DNA of 33,662 nt from Prevotella sp. (GCA_017442765.1 JAFRZC010000050.1:1-33662); one strand, 5' to 3'. Counted from the stretch's first letter, positions 7,396 through 16,726 are shown. Notes: generated by a model not told the origin, from the letters alone. Program-made: numbers and translations.

Positions 7396-10300
7396 ATGAA
7401 ACAGTACAGACTTGTGGACAATGTGCTCGGATGGGTTGCTTTTTTGATAGCAGCTTTTGTATATTGTTCGACTATTGAGCCTACGGCATCATTCTGGGAT
7501 TGCCCTGAATTTATTACAACCGGCTACCGCCTCGAAGTTGGCCATCCGCCAGGTGCACCGTTTTTCATGCTCACGGCTAATCTCTTCTCTCAGTTTGCCA
7601 GTGACCCCACAACGGTTGCCAAGATGGTAAACACCATGAGCGCGCTGCTTTCGGCTGCAACCATTCTCTTCCTCTTTTGGACGATTACTCACCTGACACG
7701 CAAACTCATTCTGAAAGACTGGAGCCAGCTGACCACTGCAAAGCTCATTGCCATTGAGGCCAGCGGCATGGTGGGCGCACTCATCTACACCTTCAGCGAC
7801 ACATTCTGGTTTAGTGCCGTGGAAGGCGAGGTCTATGCCTATTCGTCAGCCTTTACGGCAGTTGTCTTCTGGCTCATCTTAAAGTGGGAAGACCATGCCG
7901 ACGAACCCCATAGCGACCGTTGGCTTGTGCTCATCGCCTACATGACGGGACTGTCGATTGGTGTACACCTGTTGAACCTGCTCTGCATACCAGCCATCGT
8001 GCTCGTATTCTGCTATCGCAAATATCCCGAGATTGAACTGAAGGGTTCGCTCATTGCCTTGGCGGTATCGTTCATGCTTGTCGCTGCCGTGCTCTATGGT
8101 GTAGTGCCAGGCATCATCACCGTGGGCGGATGGTTTGAGTTGCTCTTTGTCAATAAGCTCAGTATGCCATTCAATACAGGTCTCTATGTCTATGTGACTC
8201 TCTTGGTACTTATTGTAATATGGGCCATCTATGAAACCTATACCAATAAGAGCGAGAAACGGCAGAACGTCGCCTTCCTGCTCTCGGTGGCCATGCTCGG
8301 CATTCCCTTCTACGGCTACGGCTGGTCGGCCGCTGCCATCGGTGTTATTGTGCTGATTGCGCTTTGGTTTGTTCTTGGCTATAAGCACACTGAGGCCAAG
8401 AAAAAAGTCAGCGTGGTTTCCGCACGTTTGAAAAACACCGCCTTGCTCTGTATGCTGATGCTAATGATTGGCTACTCCTCCTACGCGCTCATCATGATTC
8501 GCTCAGCGGCCAATCCGCCAATGGACCAGAACTCACCCGAGGACATCTTCACTCTGGGCAACTATCTTAGCCGCGACCAGTATGGAGACCGACCGCTTTT
8601 CTACGGACAGGTTTATACGTCAGATGTGAAATTCGTCCCCGACGGTGACTATCTTGTCCTCGAACGCAAGGAAGGCGCACCCGTATGGCAGCAGCGCGAG
8701 AAAAAAACAGCTGACGAGAAAGACTCATATTTCGTGGTCACAACCAAGGACAAATATATCTATGCCAAGAATATGCTCTTCCCCCGTATGTGGGACAAGA
8801 AATATACACAAGCCTACGAAGACTGGATGGGCGGTGTGGAAGGAACCGTCAGCGAGTACGACCGCGGCAACGGCGAGATGGTACAAGTAAAAGTACCGAC
8901 GTTTATGGAGAACATCCGCTTCTTCCTCTCCTATCAGTGTAACTTCATGTACTGGCGCTACTTCATGTGGAACTTTGCAGGCCGGCAGAACGACGTGCAA
9001 GGCAACGGCGAGCTGGAGCACGGCAACTGGCTCTCGGGCATTCCCCTTGTTGACAATGCCATGCTGGGCGACCAAAACAAGATGCCCGACGAACTGAAAG
9101 AGAACAAGGGGCACAACGTCTATTATTGCCTGCCCCTGTTGCTCGGACTCATCGGCCTGTTCTGGCAGGCATGGCACGGACAGCGAGGCATCCGCCAGTT
9201 CTGGGTGGTCTTCTTCCTGTTCTTCATGACAGGTCTGGCCATCGTCATCTATCTGAACCAGACACCACAGCAGCCTCGCGAACGCGACTATGCCTACGCA
9301 GGTTCGTTCTACGCCTTTGCCATCTGGTGCGGCATTGGTGTGGCTGCTCTCATTGACCTCGTAAAGAAATACCTCAAACTCAACGAGACGATTGTTGCAT
9401 CAGTATTGGCCGTGCTCACCCTGCTCGTGCCCATACAAATGGCATCGCAGAACTGGGACGACCACGACCGCTCCGGACGCTACATGTGCCGCGACTTCGG
9501 GCAAAACTATCTGATGACCCTGCAAGACGAGGGCAACCCCATCATCTTCACTAACGGCGACAACGACACCTTCCCGCTCTGGTACAACCAGGATGTTGAG
9601 GGATTCCGCACCGATGCCCGCGTCTGCAACCTCAGCTATCTGCAAGTTGACTGGTACATTGACCAGATGAAACGCCCTGCCTACGACTCACCTGCCCTGC
9701 CCATAAACTGGCCAAGAATCGACTACTGCTCCGGCACCAACGAGGCTGTAGCCATACAACCCGAATTTGAGAAGGAAGTGCTGGAACACTATAAAAATAA
9801 CCCAGAGGAAGCCAAGAAGGAGTTTGGCGACGATCCGTTTGAATTGAAAAACGTCCTAAAGTACTGGGTTCGCGCTGAAGACCCCGACAATCGCGTCATC
9901 CCTACCGACACGCTTTACATGACCATCGACAAGGAGGCCGTTCGCAAAAGCGGAATGCTCATGGCATCCGACACCATTCCCGACCGTATGGTCATCTCGC
10001 TCGAAGGACGGCGCTCACTCTACAAGGGCGACCTCATGATGCTCGAACTGATTGCCAACACCAACTGGACACGCCCCATCTACGTGGCATATACCGTTGG
10101 CAAGGAAAACTACATGAACCTCGGCGACAACTTTGTCTGCGAAGGACTGGCCAATCGTATCACGCCCTTCACGACGATAAATAAGAACGTCAAGAGCTTC
10201 GACACCGAGAAGACCTATAACAACCTCATGACCCGCTACAAATGGGGCGGACTGGAGAAGCCCGGACTCTATCTCGACCAGACCGTCTCACGGTTGTGCA

Positions 10301-10716
10301 TCACCCACCGCCACCTCTTCGCCGAATTAGCAAAAGAGCTGATTCTTGAAGGCAAGAAGGACAAAGCGCTGAAAGTGTTGCAGAAGCAGGAGAAGGTCAT
10401 CCCCGCCTATAACTTGCCACGCAACTACCTCTCTGGCGACGGCGACATTGCCAAAGCCTACGCGCAGCTCGGACAGAAAGCCAAGGCCACCGAGTATATC
10501 AACGCTTGCTGGACCAATGCACGGCAGTACATGGAGTGGTATCTCTCGCTCAGCACCACGCGGCTACTGCGCTACGAACATGAATTCATGACACAGGCCG
10601 CAATTATGCAACAGCTCATCGGCACCGCTGAGATGACCGACAAGAAACTTGCCCGGCGACTCAATACGGAATACGAAAAGCTGGCAGAGGAGTACAACAG
10701 ACGAACCGGGGAGTAA
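7396..10716 (+). CDS. GT117 (DUF2723) membrane glycosyltransferase, protein O-mannosyltransferase-like
   Basis: The 1106-aa product starts with a membrane span and the DUF2723 signature SFWDCPEFITTGYRLEVGHPPGAP (around residues 32-55), which carries the acidic residues expected of a GT-C catalytic loop. Many spans follow to about residue 370, a periplasmic segment with further spans near 590-690, and a soluble C-terminal half ending in a helical, TPR-like region (DKALKVLQKQEK and LGQKAKATEYINA). The family includes human TMEM260, a protein O-mannosyltransferase, so the likely role is transfer of a sugar from a lipid carrier to exported proteins. The bacterial substrate cannot be read from the sequence. 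It has its own promoter and is followed by an envelope operon. Confidence 0.85.
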   Translation: MKQYRLVDNVLGWVAFLIAAFVYCSTIEPTASFWDCPEFITTGYRLEVGHPPGAPFFMLTANLFSQFASDPTTVAKMVNTMSALLSAATILFLFWTITHLTRKLILKDWSQLTTAKLIAIEASGMVGALIYTFSDTFWFSAVEGEVYAYSSAFTAVVFWLILKWEDHADEPHSDRWLVLIAYMTGLSIGVHLLNLLCIPAIVLVFCYRKYPEIELKGSLIALAVSFMLVAAVLYGVVPGIITVGGWFELLFVNKLSMPFNTGLYVYVTLLVLIVIWAIYETYTNKSEKRQNVAFLLSVAMLGIPFYGYGWSAAAIGVIVLIALWFVLGYKHTEAKKKVSVVSARLKNTALLCMLMLMIGYSSYALIMIRSAANPPMDQNSPEDIFTLGNYLSRDQYGDRPLFYGQVYTSDVKFVPDGDYLVLERKEGAPVWQQREKKTADEKDSYFVVTTKDKYIYAKNMLFPRMWDKKYTQAYEDWMGGVEGTVSEYDRGNGEMVQVKVPTFMENIRFFLSYQCNFMYWRYFMWNFAGRQNDVQGNGELEHGNWLSGIPLVDNAMLGDQNKMPDELKENKGHNVYYCLPLLLGLIGLFWQAWHGQRGIRQFWVVFFLFFMTGLAIVIYLNQTPQQPRERDYAYAGSFYAFAIWCGIGVAALIDLVKKYLKLNETIVASVLAVLTLLVPIQMASQNWDDHDRSGRYMCRDFGQNYLMTLQDEGNPIIFTNGDNDTFPLWYNQDVEGFRTDARVCNLSYLQVDWYIDQMKRPAYDSPALPINWPRIDYCSGTNEAVAIQPEFEKEVLEHYKNNPEEAKKEFGDDPFELKNVLKYWVRAEDPDNRVIPTDTLYMTIDKEAVRKSGMLMASDTIPDRMVISLEGRRSLYKGDLMMLELIANTNWTRPIYVAYTVGKENYMNLGDNFVCEGLANRITPFTTINKNVKSFDTEKTYNNLMTRYKWGGLEKPGLYLDQTVSRLCITHRHLFAELAKELILEGKKDKALKVLQKQEKVIPAYNLPRNYLSGDGDIAKAYAQLGQKAKATEYINACWTNARQYMEWYLSLSTTRLLRYEHEFMTQAAIMQQLIGTAEMTDKKLARRLNTEYEKLAEEYNRRTGE

Positions 10717-10800
10717 ACATAATTGATAATTGATAACTGATAATTGAAAGTTGAAAAGTAGAAAAATCACTAAGCACTAAACACTAAACGTGAATTCATA

Positions 10801-11412
10801 ATGTTTATAGAGCAACCTGCCATCTGGCTTCGGTGGCTGTGGCCGAAAGCCGTCTGGAGAATGAACCGAAACGAGAGAGCCGTCTATCTTACCTTCGATG
10901 ACGGCCCCATACCCCAGTCAACGCCGTTCATCCTCGAGACCCTTCGCCAGTCTGGCATCAAGGCCACCTTCTTCATGGTAGGCGACAACGTGCGCAAGCA
11001 TCCCCAGCTCTACCAGCAAATACTCGATGAAGGGCATCAAGTGGGCAACCATACCCACAACCACATCAGCGGATTCCGCCATACGCTTCACGACTACAGC
11101 TACAACACAGAAAAGGCAAACGCCTACATCCATTCCCATCTGTTCCGCCCTCCGCACGGCTGGATGCGCATGGCACAGTTTGCCTGGCTCTCGCGCCGAT
11201 ACAAAGTCATCATGTGGGATGTTGTAACACGCGACTATTCCAAGTGGATGACAGCGCAGGACGTACTCAACAACGTCAAGCACTATACCCGCAACGGCTC
11301 CATCATCACGTTCCACGACTCGCTCAAAAGTATCGACAAGCTGCGTTTCGCCCTTCCCGAGGCCATCCGCTGGCTGAAAAAAGAAGGCTACCAGTTCAAA
11401 ACCTTTGAGTAA
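10801..11412 (+). CDS. Polysaccharide deacetylase family protein (NodB domain)
   Basis: The 203-aa product is a compact NodB-homology domain of the carbohydrate esterase 4 family. Motif 1 is TFDDGP (31-36), with the catalytic base and metal Asp at D33/D34. Motif 2 is HTHNH (84-88) with the metal histidines. Motif 3 is RPPHGW (116-121). Later motifs are WDVVTRDYS and ITFHDS. The family removes N-acetyl groups from peptidoglycan, chitin-like or other polysaccharides in a metal-dependent reaction. No signal peptide is evident: the N-terminus reads MFIEQPAIWLRWLWPKAV, a possible membrane-associating helix. It begins 84 bp after the GT117 gene, and the next gene overlaps it by one base. Confidence 0.88.
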   Translation: MFIEQPAIWLRWLWPKAVWRMNRNERAVYLTFDDGPIPQSTPFILETLRQSGIKATFFMVGDNVRKHPQLYQQILDEGHQVGNHTHNHISGFRHTLHDYSYNTEKANAYIHSHLFRPPHGWMRMAQFAWLSRRYKVIMWDVVTRDYSKWMTAQDVLNNVKHYTRNGSIITFHDSLKSIDKLRFALPEAIRWLKKEGYQFKTFE

Positions 11413-11897
11413 TGAGAGGAGAGAGGAGAGAGTATCGAAAGGAGAAGCTCAAGAAGTCGCGGCTTTATGAACGCATGAATGCCCTGACCGTCTGGCTTGA
11501 CCGCTATTATATAGACGGAATAGCAGGACTCATCCCGGGAGGCATAGGCGACACTATAACCGCACTCTTCGCGCTCGTCCACATCTATTTCAGCCTGTTT
11601 CGCCTACATAGCATCCCGCTCACCCTTGCCGTTCTCAACAACAGCCTGCGCGACCTGCTGCTCGGTCTCATCCCCTTCTACGTCGGCGACATCATCGACT
11701 TCTTCCACCAGTCCAATACCCGAAACATGCGGCTCATCAACGGCTTTATCAACGACGACCAGGCCGTCATCGCCGAAGTCAACCGAAAAGCCCGCCAGTC
11801 GCTCGTCGCCTGCCTGCTGCTCCTTGCAGGTATTCTCCTCGTTCTGCTATTCATTGCATGGATTGCCACCAAATTCGGAACGCTCATCTTCTCATGA
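11412..11897 (+). CDS. DUF4112 domain membrane protein
   Basis: The 161-aa product matches DUF4112 by its layout: a basic amphipathic start, then LDRYYIDGIAGLIPGGIGDTITALFALVHIYFSL (about 30-65), a second hydrophobic segment (LLLGLIPFYVGDIIDFFHQSN), and a final span (ACLLLLAGILLVLLFIAWIATKF). The family has no established function. The ATG overlaps the stop codon of the deacetylase (TAATG), and its own TGA overlaps the next start (ATGA). The three genes are therefore tightly coupled and probably act in the same envelope process. Confidence 0.78.
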   Translation: MRGERREYRKEKLKKSRLYERMNALTVWLDRYYIDGIAGLIPGGIGDTITALFALVHIYFSLFRLHSIPLTLAVLNNSLRDLLLGLIPFYVGDIIDFFHQSNTRNMRLINGFINDDQAVIAEVNRKARQSLVACLLLLAGILLVLLFIAWIATKFGTLIFS

Positions 11898-13843
11898 AAC
11901 CGCACGTCCTGCTGTTGCTCTCCCTGCTGCTGACCCCTTCGCCTGCGATTATGGCCCGCGACCGGCAGAACACTATCGTCATGCGACGCGTCTTTACCTA
12001 CGCCGCAACGATTAACGACAGTCTGCCCGAAAACGCCATGCCCCTCACTTATGTCAGCTACACTCTGCGAATCAACAAGCGCAATCCCATTCTGCTTGCC
12101 GTGCCAACCATGTACACGATTGCCCGCGGCAAACAACGCACCTACGAAGGAGAATCCATCGGCAAGGTCGTCATGGCAGACGGACATCCCGCAGAAATAA
12201 AAGAACTGTTCCACAGAAACAATATTCCACATCGTCGAAGGGCACTCACCACGCTCAACAAATATCTCATTCCCGACATCTATGCCGCAACCATTGCCGG
12301 CGACATTCTCCTCTCCCCGTTCAACAAAGCCAATCGCCACCTCTACAGCTACCGTTCCGTGACACGACCCGACGGTAACGTCGAGATCACATTCAAGCCC
12401 CGAATAGAGAACACACAACTCGTCAGCGGCACTGCCATTGCCGACTTCCTCACCGGACGTATCATTTCCACTGAGATACAAGGGGAATACGACATGATTA
12501 GATTCAACCTTCATCTTGAGATGGGAGCACAGGGAGCAGCCTCGCTCTTCCCCGTCAGCTGTGAGCTCGATGCCCTGTTCCGTTTCCTCGGCAACAATAT
12601 CTCTACCGACTATCACGCCTCTGTGGCCGACACCCTGGCCAACGACAGCGCACGGACACTATTCCATGCATTCGAGCAAAGCATATCTGCGCCCGACAGC
12701 ACACACAAGAAGACCAAACACCCGGTATGGCTCACAGTAGGCGAACATCTGGTCAACCGCACCAAGACTCACTTCGGCTCGCACAACCAAGGCTACCTCC
12801 GCATATCCCCCCTTCTCAATCCGCTCTATCTCGGCTACAGCAAGCACAAAGGCGTCCACTATAAGTTTGAAGTCAAAAGCAGCTTCATCTTCAACGAGAA
12901 CCAAGAGTTCTGTACACGTCTCAAAGCAGGCTATTCCTTCAAGCAACGGCAGTTTTACTTCAGGCTTCCCACCTTCTTCCATTTCAACAAGCGGCATGGA
13001 GGCTACATCGAGGCCGAGGTGGGAAACGGAAACAGGATTACCAACTCCGACATCGTAGAACAAGTGAAACACGAGCGGGCCGACTCCATCAACTGGGAAC
13101 ACTTGAGCCTCGACTATTTCAAAGACACCTACATCAAGACCTTTGTCCACTACGACTGGTCGGCCAAAATCGGAGCCAAGGCCGGTCTCATCGTTCATTA
13201 TCGCGATGCCGTTGACAAAAAAGGGTTTAAGCTGGCAGGGAAGCCACATGCCTATCGCTCCGCGGCACCGGCACTCTCATTCGAGTACCGCCCGACAGGT
13301 TATTCAGGACCAATCCTCACCATCGACTATGAGCGCAGCATCAAAGGATTGTTCAAGTCGAACACCGGTTTCGAACGGTGGGAAGCCGACGCACAATACC
13401 TCCACCGCATGCCTGCCCTGCGCTCACTCTCCATGCGCATAGGAACAGGGTTCTACACCCACAAGGAGACCGGAGCCTACTTTCTCGACTATACCAATTT
13501 CCGCGACGAGAACATCCCCGGTGGCTGGAACGACGAGTGGACAGGCTCATTCGAACTGCTCGACCGCAACTGGTACAATGCCTCAGAATATTATGTCCGC
13601 AGCAACCTTACCTACGAGTCGCCACTCCTCTTTGTCTCATGGATACCACTCGCAGGACGGTATGTCGAGACCGAGCGCATCTACTTCAGCGCACTCACCG
13701 TCCGCCACCTGCATCCCTATATCGAGTGCGGCTACGGTCTTCAAACCCATCTCTTCTCCATTGGTTTCTTCCTTGCCAACCGAAACGGCAAGTTCGACGG
13801 CTGCGGTGCCCGATTCGGATTCCAGCTCTTTCGCCAATGGTAG
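11894..13843 (+). CDS. DUF5686-like outer-membrane protein
   Basis: The 649-aa product (from the ATG at 11894) has a signal peptide (MKPHVLLLLSLLLTPSPAIMA). The N-terminal half contains a segment on synthesis and regulation of surface features typical of DUF5686 proteins (for example YLIPDIYAATIAGDILLSPFN). The C-terminal half is rich in alternating aromatic strands (GYSFKQRQFYFRLPTFFHFN, and a final FGFQLFRQW), consistent with an outer-membrane beta-barrel ending in an aromatic residue. The 11894 start is chosen over the upstream ATG at 11858 because it begins exactly at the signal peptide and overlaps the DUF4112 stop by four bases. The usual N-terminal carboxypeptidase-like domain of longer DUF5686 proteins is absent. 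Function is unknown. Confidence 0.75.
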   Translation: MKPHVLLLLSLLLTPSPAIMARDRQNTIVMRRVFTYAATINDSLPENAMPLTYVSYTLRINKRNPILLAVPTMYTIARGKQRTYEGESIGKVVMADGHPAEIKELFHRNNIPHRRRALTTLNKYLIPDIYAATIAGDILLSPFNKANRHLYSYRSVTRPDGNVEITFKPRIENTQLVSGTAIADFLTGRIISTEIQGEYDMIRFNLHLEMGAQGAASLFPVSCELDALFRFLGNNISTDYHASVADTLANDSARTLFHAFEQSISAPDSTHKKTKHPVWLTVGEHLVNRTKTHFGSHNQGYLRISPLLNPLYLGYSKHKGVHYKFEVKSSFIFNENQEFCTRLKAGYSFKQRQFYFRLPTFFHFNKRHGGYIEAEVGNGNRITNSDIVEQVKHERADSINWEHLSLDYFKDTYIKTFVHYDWSAKIGAKAGLIVHYRDAVDKKGFKLAGKPHAYRSAAPALSFEYRPTGYSGPILTIDYERSIKGLFKSNTGFERWEADAQYLHRMPALRSLSMRIGTGFYTHKETGAYFLDYTNFRDENIPGGWNDEWTGSFELLDRNWYNASEYYVRSNLTYESPLLFVSWIPLAGRYVETERIYFSALTVRHLHPYIECGYGLQTHLFSIGFFLANRNGKFDGCGARFGFQLFRQW

Positions 13844-13856
13844 AAAGTTTAGAGGG

Positions 13857-14021
13857 CTAATGGGGGCTAATAAGAAAATACCAAATAGCAACAAGAACGA
13901 TGACAACGACAACAAAGGCGACGGTCTTGAGCAGGCAGCCGGCAATTTTCTTGACAGCAAGGATGCCGACTATCAGGACGGCAAGGCAAAACAGATAATA
14001 TAGCAGTTCAGAGTCCATCAT
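13857..14021 (-). CDS. Small single-span membrane protein, 54 aa
   Basis: Reading leftward from ATGATG at 14021, an open frame encodes 54 aa: MMDSELLYYLFCLAVLIVGI, then LAVKKIAGCLLKTVAFVVVV, then a hydrophobic end finishing YFLISPH before TAG. Two hydrophobic stretches are separated by a conserved-looking KKIAGCLLKT hinge, as in small Bacteroidales membrane proteins of unknown function. The frame is well composed and has no competing gene opposite. It converges with the DUF5686 gene, leaving 13 bp between stops. An out-of-frame peptide ending AAKEYAKNYDGL runs into its start from upstream without an ATG and may be a relic. Function is unknown. Confidence 0.6.
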   Translation of the reverse strand: MMDSELLYYLFCLAVLIVGILAVKKIAGCLLKTVAFVVVVIVLVAIWYFLISPH

Positions 14022-14106
14022 AATTCTTCGCGTACTCCTTGGCAGCTCGTCTTAATTCATATTTGACAGTTAGTGTTTAGTGATTTCTCAACTTTTACGC
14101 TTGTGC

Positions 14107-14260
14107 AGTACAACAAAGGCTGCTTTACGGTACAAAGAAGGCTAAACCAAGGTACAGAACGGCATTCCCCGGAGTTTTTGCTTATAAGCAAAAGACCTTT
14201 CGCTTGCAAGCAAAAGGCTTTTCGGCTACAAGCAAATGCCTTTTTGCTTGTAAGCAAATT
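14107..14260. repeat. Seven-unit array with 22-bp period containing GCTTGYAAGC dyads
   Basis: Units begin at 14107, 14129, 14151, 14173, 14195, 14217 and 14239, all exactly 22 bp apart. The first three carry AGTACA or GGTACA at their left edge. The last four carry palindromic cores at 14180 (GCTTATAAGC), 14202 (GCTTGCAAGC), 14224 (GGCTACAAGC) and 14246 (GCTTGTAAGC), each followed by AAA or AAAAG. There are no spacers, so it is not CRISPR. It lies between the end of the PBP1A gene and the 54-aa gene, both minus strand. Such arrays could bind protein, form hairpins, or be the minisatellite core of a miniature element. Confidence 0.75.
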
Positions 14261-14293
14261 CCAAAGAATGCCAGATTCCATAATTCTTTTTCA

Positions 14294-16606
14294 TTATTCG
14301 TAAACTTCGTCGATACCGAACTCATCGGCGAAGCCTGTGTCGTCGGCACAGGGATTGTAGTTGGCCGGCAGGTCGAACTTCTCGTTGGGGTCGTAGCCGA
14401 GCGACTTGTCGGCATACACCTTATTCATATAATAGGCCCACACGGGTAGCGACATGTTGGCTCCCTGTCCGATAGAGGTGGCATCGAAATGGATGTCGCG
14501 GTTCTCGCCGCCTACCCATACACCGCTGACCAGCCGGGGCGTGATGCCCATGAACCATCCGTCGGAGTTGCGGTTGGTGGTTCCGGTCTTTCCCCCGGCC
14601 TCGCCCTTGAAGCCGTAACGGCTGCGAAGCCGGCCACCGGTACCGCCATCGACAACTCCCTTGAGCAGGGTAATCATACGGTTGGCACTCTCGGCACTGA
14701 TCACCTCGTTCATCTGGGGTTGGAACTGCGCGATGATGTTGCCGTCGCTATCCTCGATACGGGTGACAAAGAGGGGGGCGGTGCGTATGCCATGATTGAC
14801 AAAAGTCGTATATGCGCTGACCATCTCGGCCACCGACACTTCGCAGGGGCCAAGGCAGAGAGCCATCGTGGCCTGTATGTCGGGATTGTTGATGCCATAG
14901 TCATTGAGCAGCCGCTTCAGCTGGCGGGGATTGAGCTTGCTCATGAGGTAGGCGGAAATCCAGTTGTTCGACTGGGCAAGTCCCCATTTCAGGGTAACGT
15001 CCTGCCCATAGCGTGCGCGGCTTCCGTTCTTAGGAGTCCACCGCCCGCCGTCAACGATATAAGTCTTCATCACGTTGGGTGCGGTGGAGCAGGGTGTCAT
15101 GCCGCTCTCCATGGCAAGTGAGTAAAGGAAGGGCTTGATGGTGGAACCCACCTGCCGCCGTCCGAGGGTGACCATGTCGAACTGGAAATGCTCGTAGTCG
15201 AGCCCGCCGACGTAGGCCTTCACCTCGCCCGTGGCAGGATCCATACTCATGAATCCTGAGCGGAGGAATCGCTTGTAATAGCGTATGGAGTCCAACGGGG
15301 TCATCGTGGTGTCGCGCTCGCCGTGATAGGTGAAGATGGTCATCGGTGTTCGGGTGTTGAAAGCGCGGGCGATTTCCTCTTCTGTCGCGCCTTGTTCCTT
15401 CATGGTCTTGTAGCGAAGGCTGGTGGCCATCGACTGCCGCATAATCTGATCGATCTGCTTTTTCGACAACCGGCTGGTGAAAGGCGCGTTGGGCTTCATG
15501 CGGTTCTCGGCGTTGAAAGCCGGTTGCAGTGTCTTGGCCACATGCTGATAGACGGCCTCCTCGGCATAGCGTTGCATACGGGTGTTGATCGTGGTATAGA
15601 TTTTCAGGCCGTCGGTATAGATGTTGTATGGCTCACCATTTTTCTTGAAGTTCTTGTTGCACCATCCGTAGAGCGGATCGCTGACCCATGATATGGAGTC
15701 GATGACAAACTGACGGTAGTTCCAAGAGGGATAGTTCTCGCGCTCGGGTTTCTCTGCCATCATGTATTTCCGCAGGAACTCACGGAAATAGGAGCCGACA
15801 CCCTCTTTGTGGGTCGGGCGGTGGAAATTGAGATTAAGTTCCTCGCTACTGGCCGACTCAAAATCTGCTTCAGATATGTATCCCTGCTGGCACATCAGGG
15901 CGAGAACGGTGTTACGCCGCTCACGGCAACGCTCGGAATAGCGCAGGGGATTATAGTAAGACGGATTCTTGCACAGGCCGATAATGGTGGCCGACTCGGC
16001 CAGCGTAAGCGACTTCGGGTCTTTACTGAAATAAGTGTTGGCCGCGTTCTTGATGCCAACCGCGTTATGCAGATAGTCGAAGTAGTTGAGATAGAAGGCG
16101 ATAATCTCTTCCTTCGTGTAGTTGCGCTCGAGTTTGATGGCGATGACCCACTCGATGGGTTTCTGGAAAAGCCGTTCCACGAAACTGTGGGCCACCTCGG
16201 AGTAGAGCTGCTTGGCCAACTGCTGCGTAATAGTAGAGCCGCCGCCGGCACTCTCCTGCCCCATCAGTCCGCGCTTGACGATAGCACGCCCGAGGGCGAT
16301 GAAGTCGATGCCGGAATGCTCGTTGAAACGGGAGTCCTCGGTGGCGATGAGGGCGTTCACCAGATGGGGAGACAATTTCTTGTAGGGTACGTAGATACGG
16401 TTCTCCTTGTTCAGGTTGTAGGTGCCCATGAGCTTTCCGTCGCCCGAATACACCTGCGAGGCATATTTACTGATAGGGTTCTGTATGTCCTCTATGTCGG
16501 GCATATAGCCTATCCAACCATTCCAGATAGCCACGAAGCCCAATATTCCCACGCCAAGGACTGCAAGGAAGCTGCCCCAGATAAAGCGTATAATTTTCCT
16601 TCTCAT
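14294..16606 (-). CDS. mrcA: Class A penicillin-binding protein 1A (transglycosylase/transpeptidase)
   Basis: This bifunctional enzyme polymerises lipid II into glycan strands and cross-links the peptides, outside the inner membrane. The 770-aa product has one N-terminal membrane anchor (about 8-30). The GT51 transglycosylase domain has catalytic Glu in ATEDSRFNEHSGID (E90) and GGGSTITQQLAKQL (121-134). The transpeptidase domain has the active-site serine motif STIK (488-491), SNN (546-548) and KTG (673-675). All catalytic motifs are intact. The gene is divergent from pyrB and has its own strong promoter. Its 3' end is followed by the 22-bp repeat array rather than an obvious terminator. Confidence 0.95.
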   Translation of the reverse strand: MRRKIIRFIWGSFLAVLGVGILGFVAIWNGWIGYMPDIEDIQNPISKYASQVYSGDGKLMGTYNLNKENRIYVPYKKLSPHLVNALIATEDSRFNEHSGIDFIALGRAIVKRGLMGQESAGGGSTITQQLAKQLYSEVAHSFVERLFQKPIEWVIAIKLERNYTKEEIIAFYLNYFDYLHNAVGIKNAANTYFSKDPKSLTLAESATIIGLCKNPSYYNPLRYSERCRERRNTVLALMCQQGYISEADFESASSEELNLNFHRPTHKEGVGSYFREFLRKYMMAEKPERENYPSWNYRQFVIDSISWVSDPLYGWCNKNFKKNGEPYNIYTDGLKIYTTINTRMQRYAEEAVYQHVAKTLQPAFNAENRMKPNAPFTSRLSKKQIDQIMRQSMATSLRYKTMKEQGATEEEIARAFNTRTPMTIFTYHGERDTTMTPLDSIRYYKRFLRSGFMSMDPATGEVKAYVGGLDYEHFQFDMVTLGRRQVGSTIKPFLYSLAMESGMTPCSTAPNVMKTYIVDGGRWTPKNGSRARYGQDVTLKWGLAQSNNWISAYLMSKLNPRQLKRLLNDYGINNPDIQATMALCLGPCEVSVAEMVSAYTTFVNHGIRTAPLFVTRIEDSDGNIIAQFQPQMNEVISAESANRMITLLKGVVDGGTGGRLRSRYGFKGEAGGKTGTTNRNSDGWFMGITPRLVSGVWVGGENRDIHFDATSIGQGANMSLPVWAYYMNKVYADKSLGYDPNEKFDLPANYNPCADDTGFADEFGIDEVYE

Positions 16607-16641
16607 TTATGAATTATGCATTATGCATGATGAATATTCGG

Positions 16642-16672
16642 CAAAGTTAAGAAAAAAATGACAATTGACAAA
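16642..16672 (-). promoter_or_regulatory. Promoter of the PBP1A gene
   Basis: On the minus strand TTTG (16669-16672), a 19-bp gap and TAACTTTG (16642-16649) form a full Bacteroidetes promoter. The start of transcription would be near 16636, about 30 nt before the ATG at 16606. Confidence 0.75.
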
Positions 16673-16713
16673 AATAATTATGAATTATGCATGATGAATT
16701 ATGAATTATTTTG

Positions 16714-16721
16714 TAATTTTG
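16714..16721 (+). promoter_or_regulatory. -7 element of pyrB, almost touching the start codon
   Basis: TAATTTTG at 16714-16721 matches TAnnTTTG. The A of the pyrB ATG at 16727 is only six bases after the final G, so transcription would start at or within a few bases of the start codon. No good -33 TTTG is seen: the upstream region is made of repeated ATGAATTATG motifs. Confidence 0.6.
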
Positions 16722-16726
16722 CAGAC

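Noticed and set aside
13999..14062. Peptide ending AAKEYAKNYDGL on the minus strand as a separate gene
   Set aside because: The frame has no start codon before an upstream stop; at most it is a relic.
14107..14260. CRISPR array
   Set aside because: Units are contiguous at 22 bp with no unique spacers, and no cas genes are present.
15809..16612. Plus-strand open frame of 267 codons opposite the PBP1A gene
   Set aside because: It is a shadow of a gene with all catalytic motifs intact.
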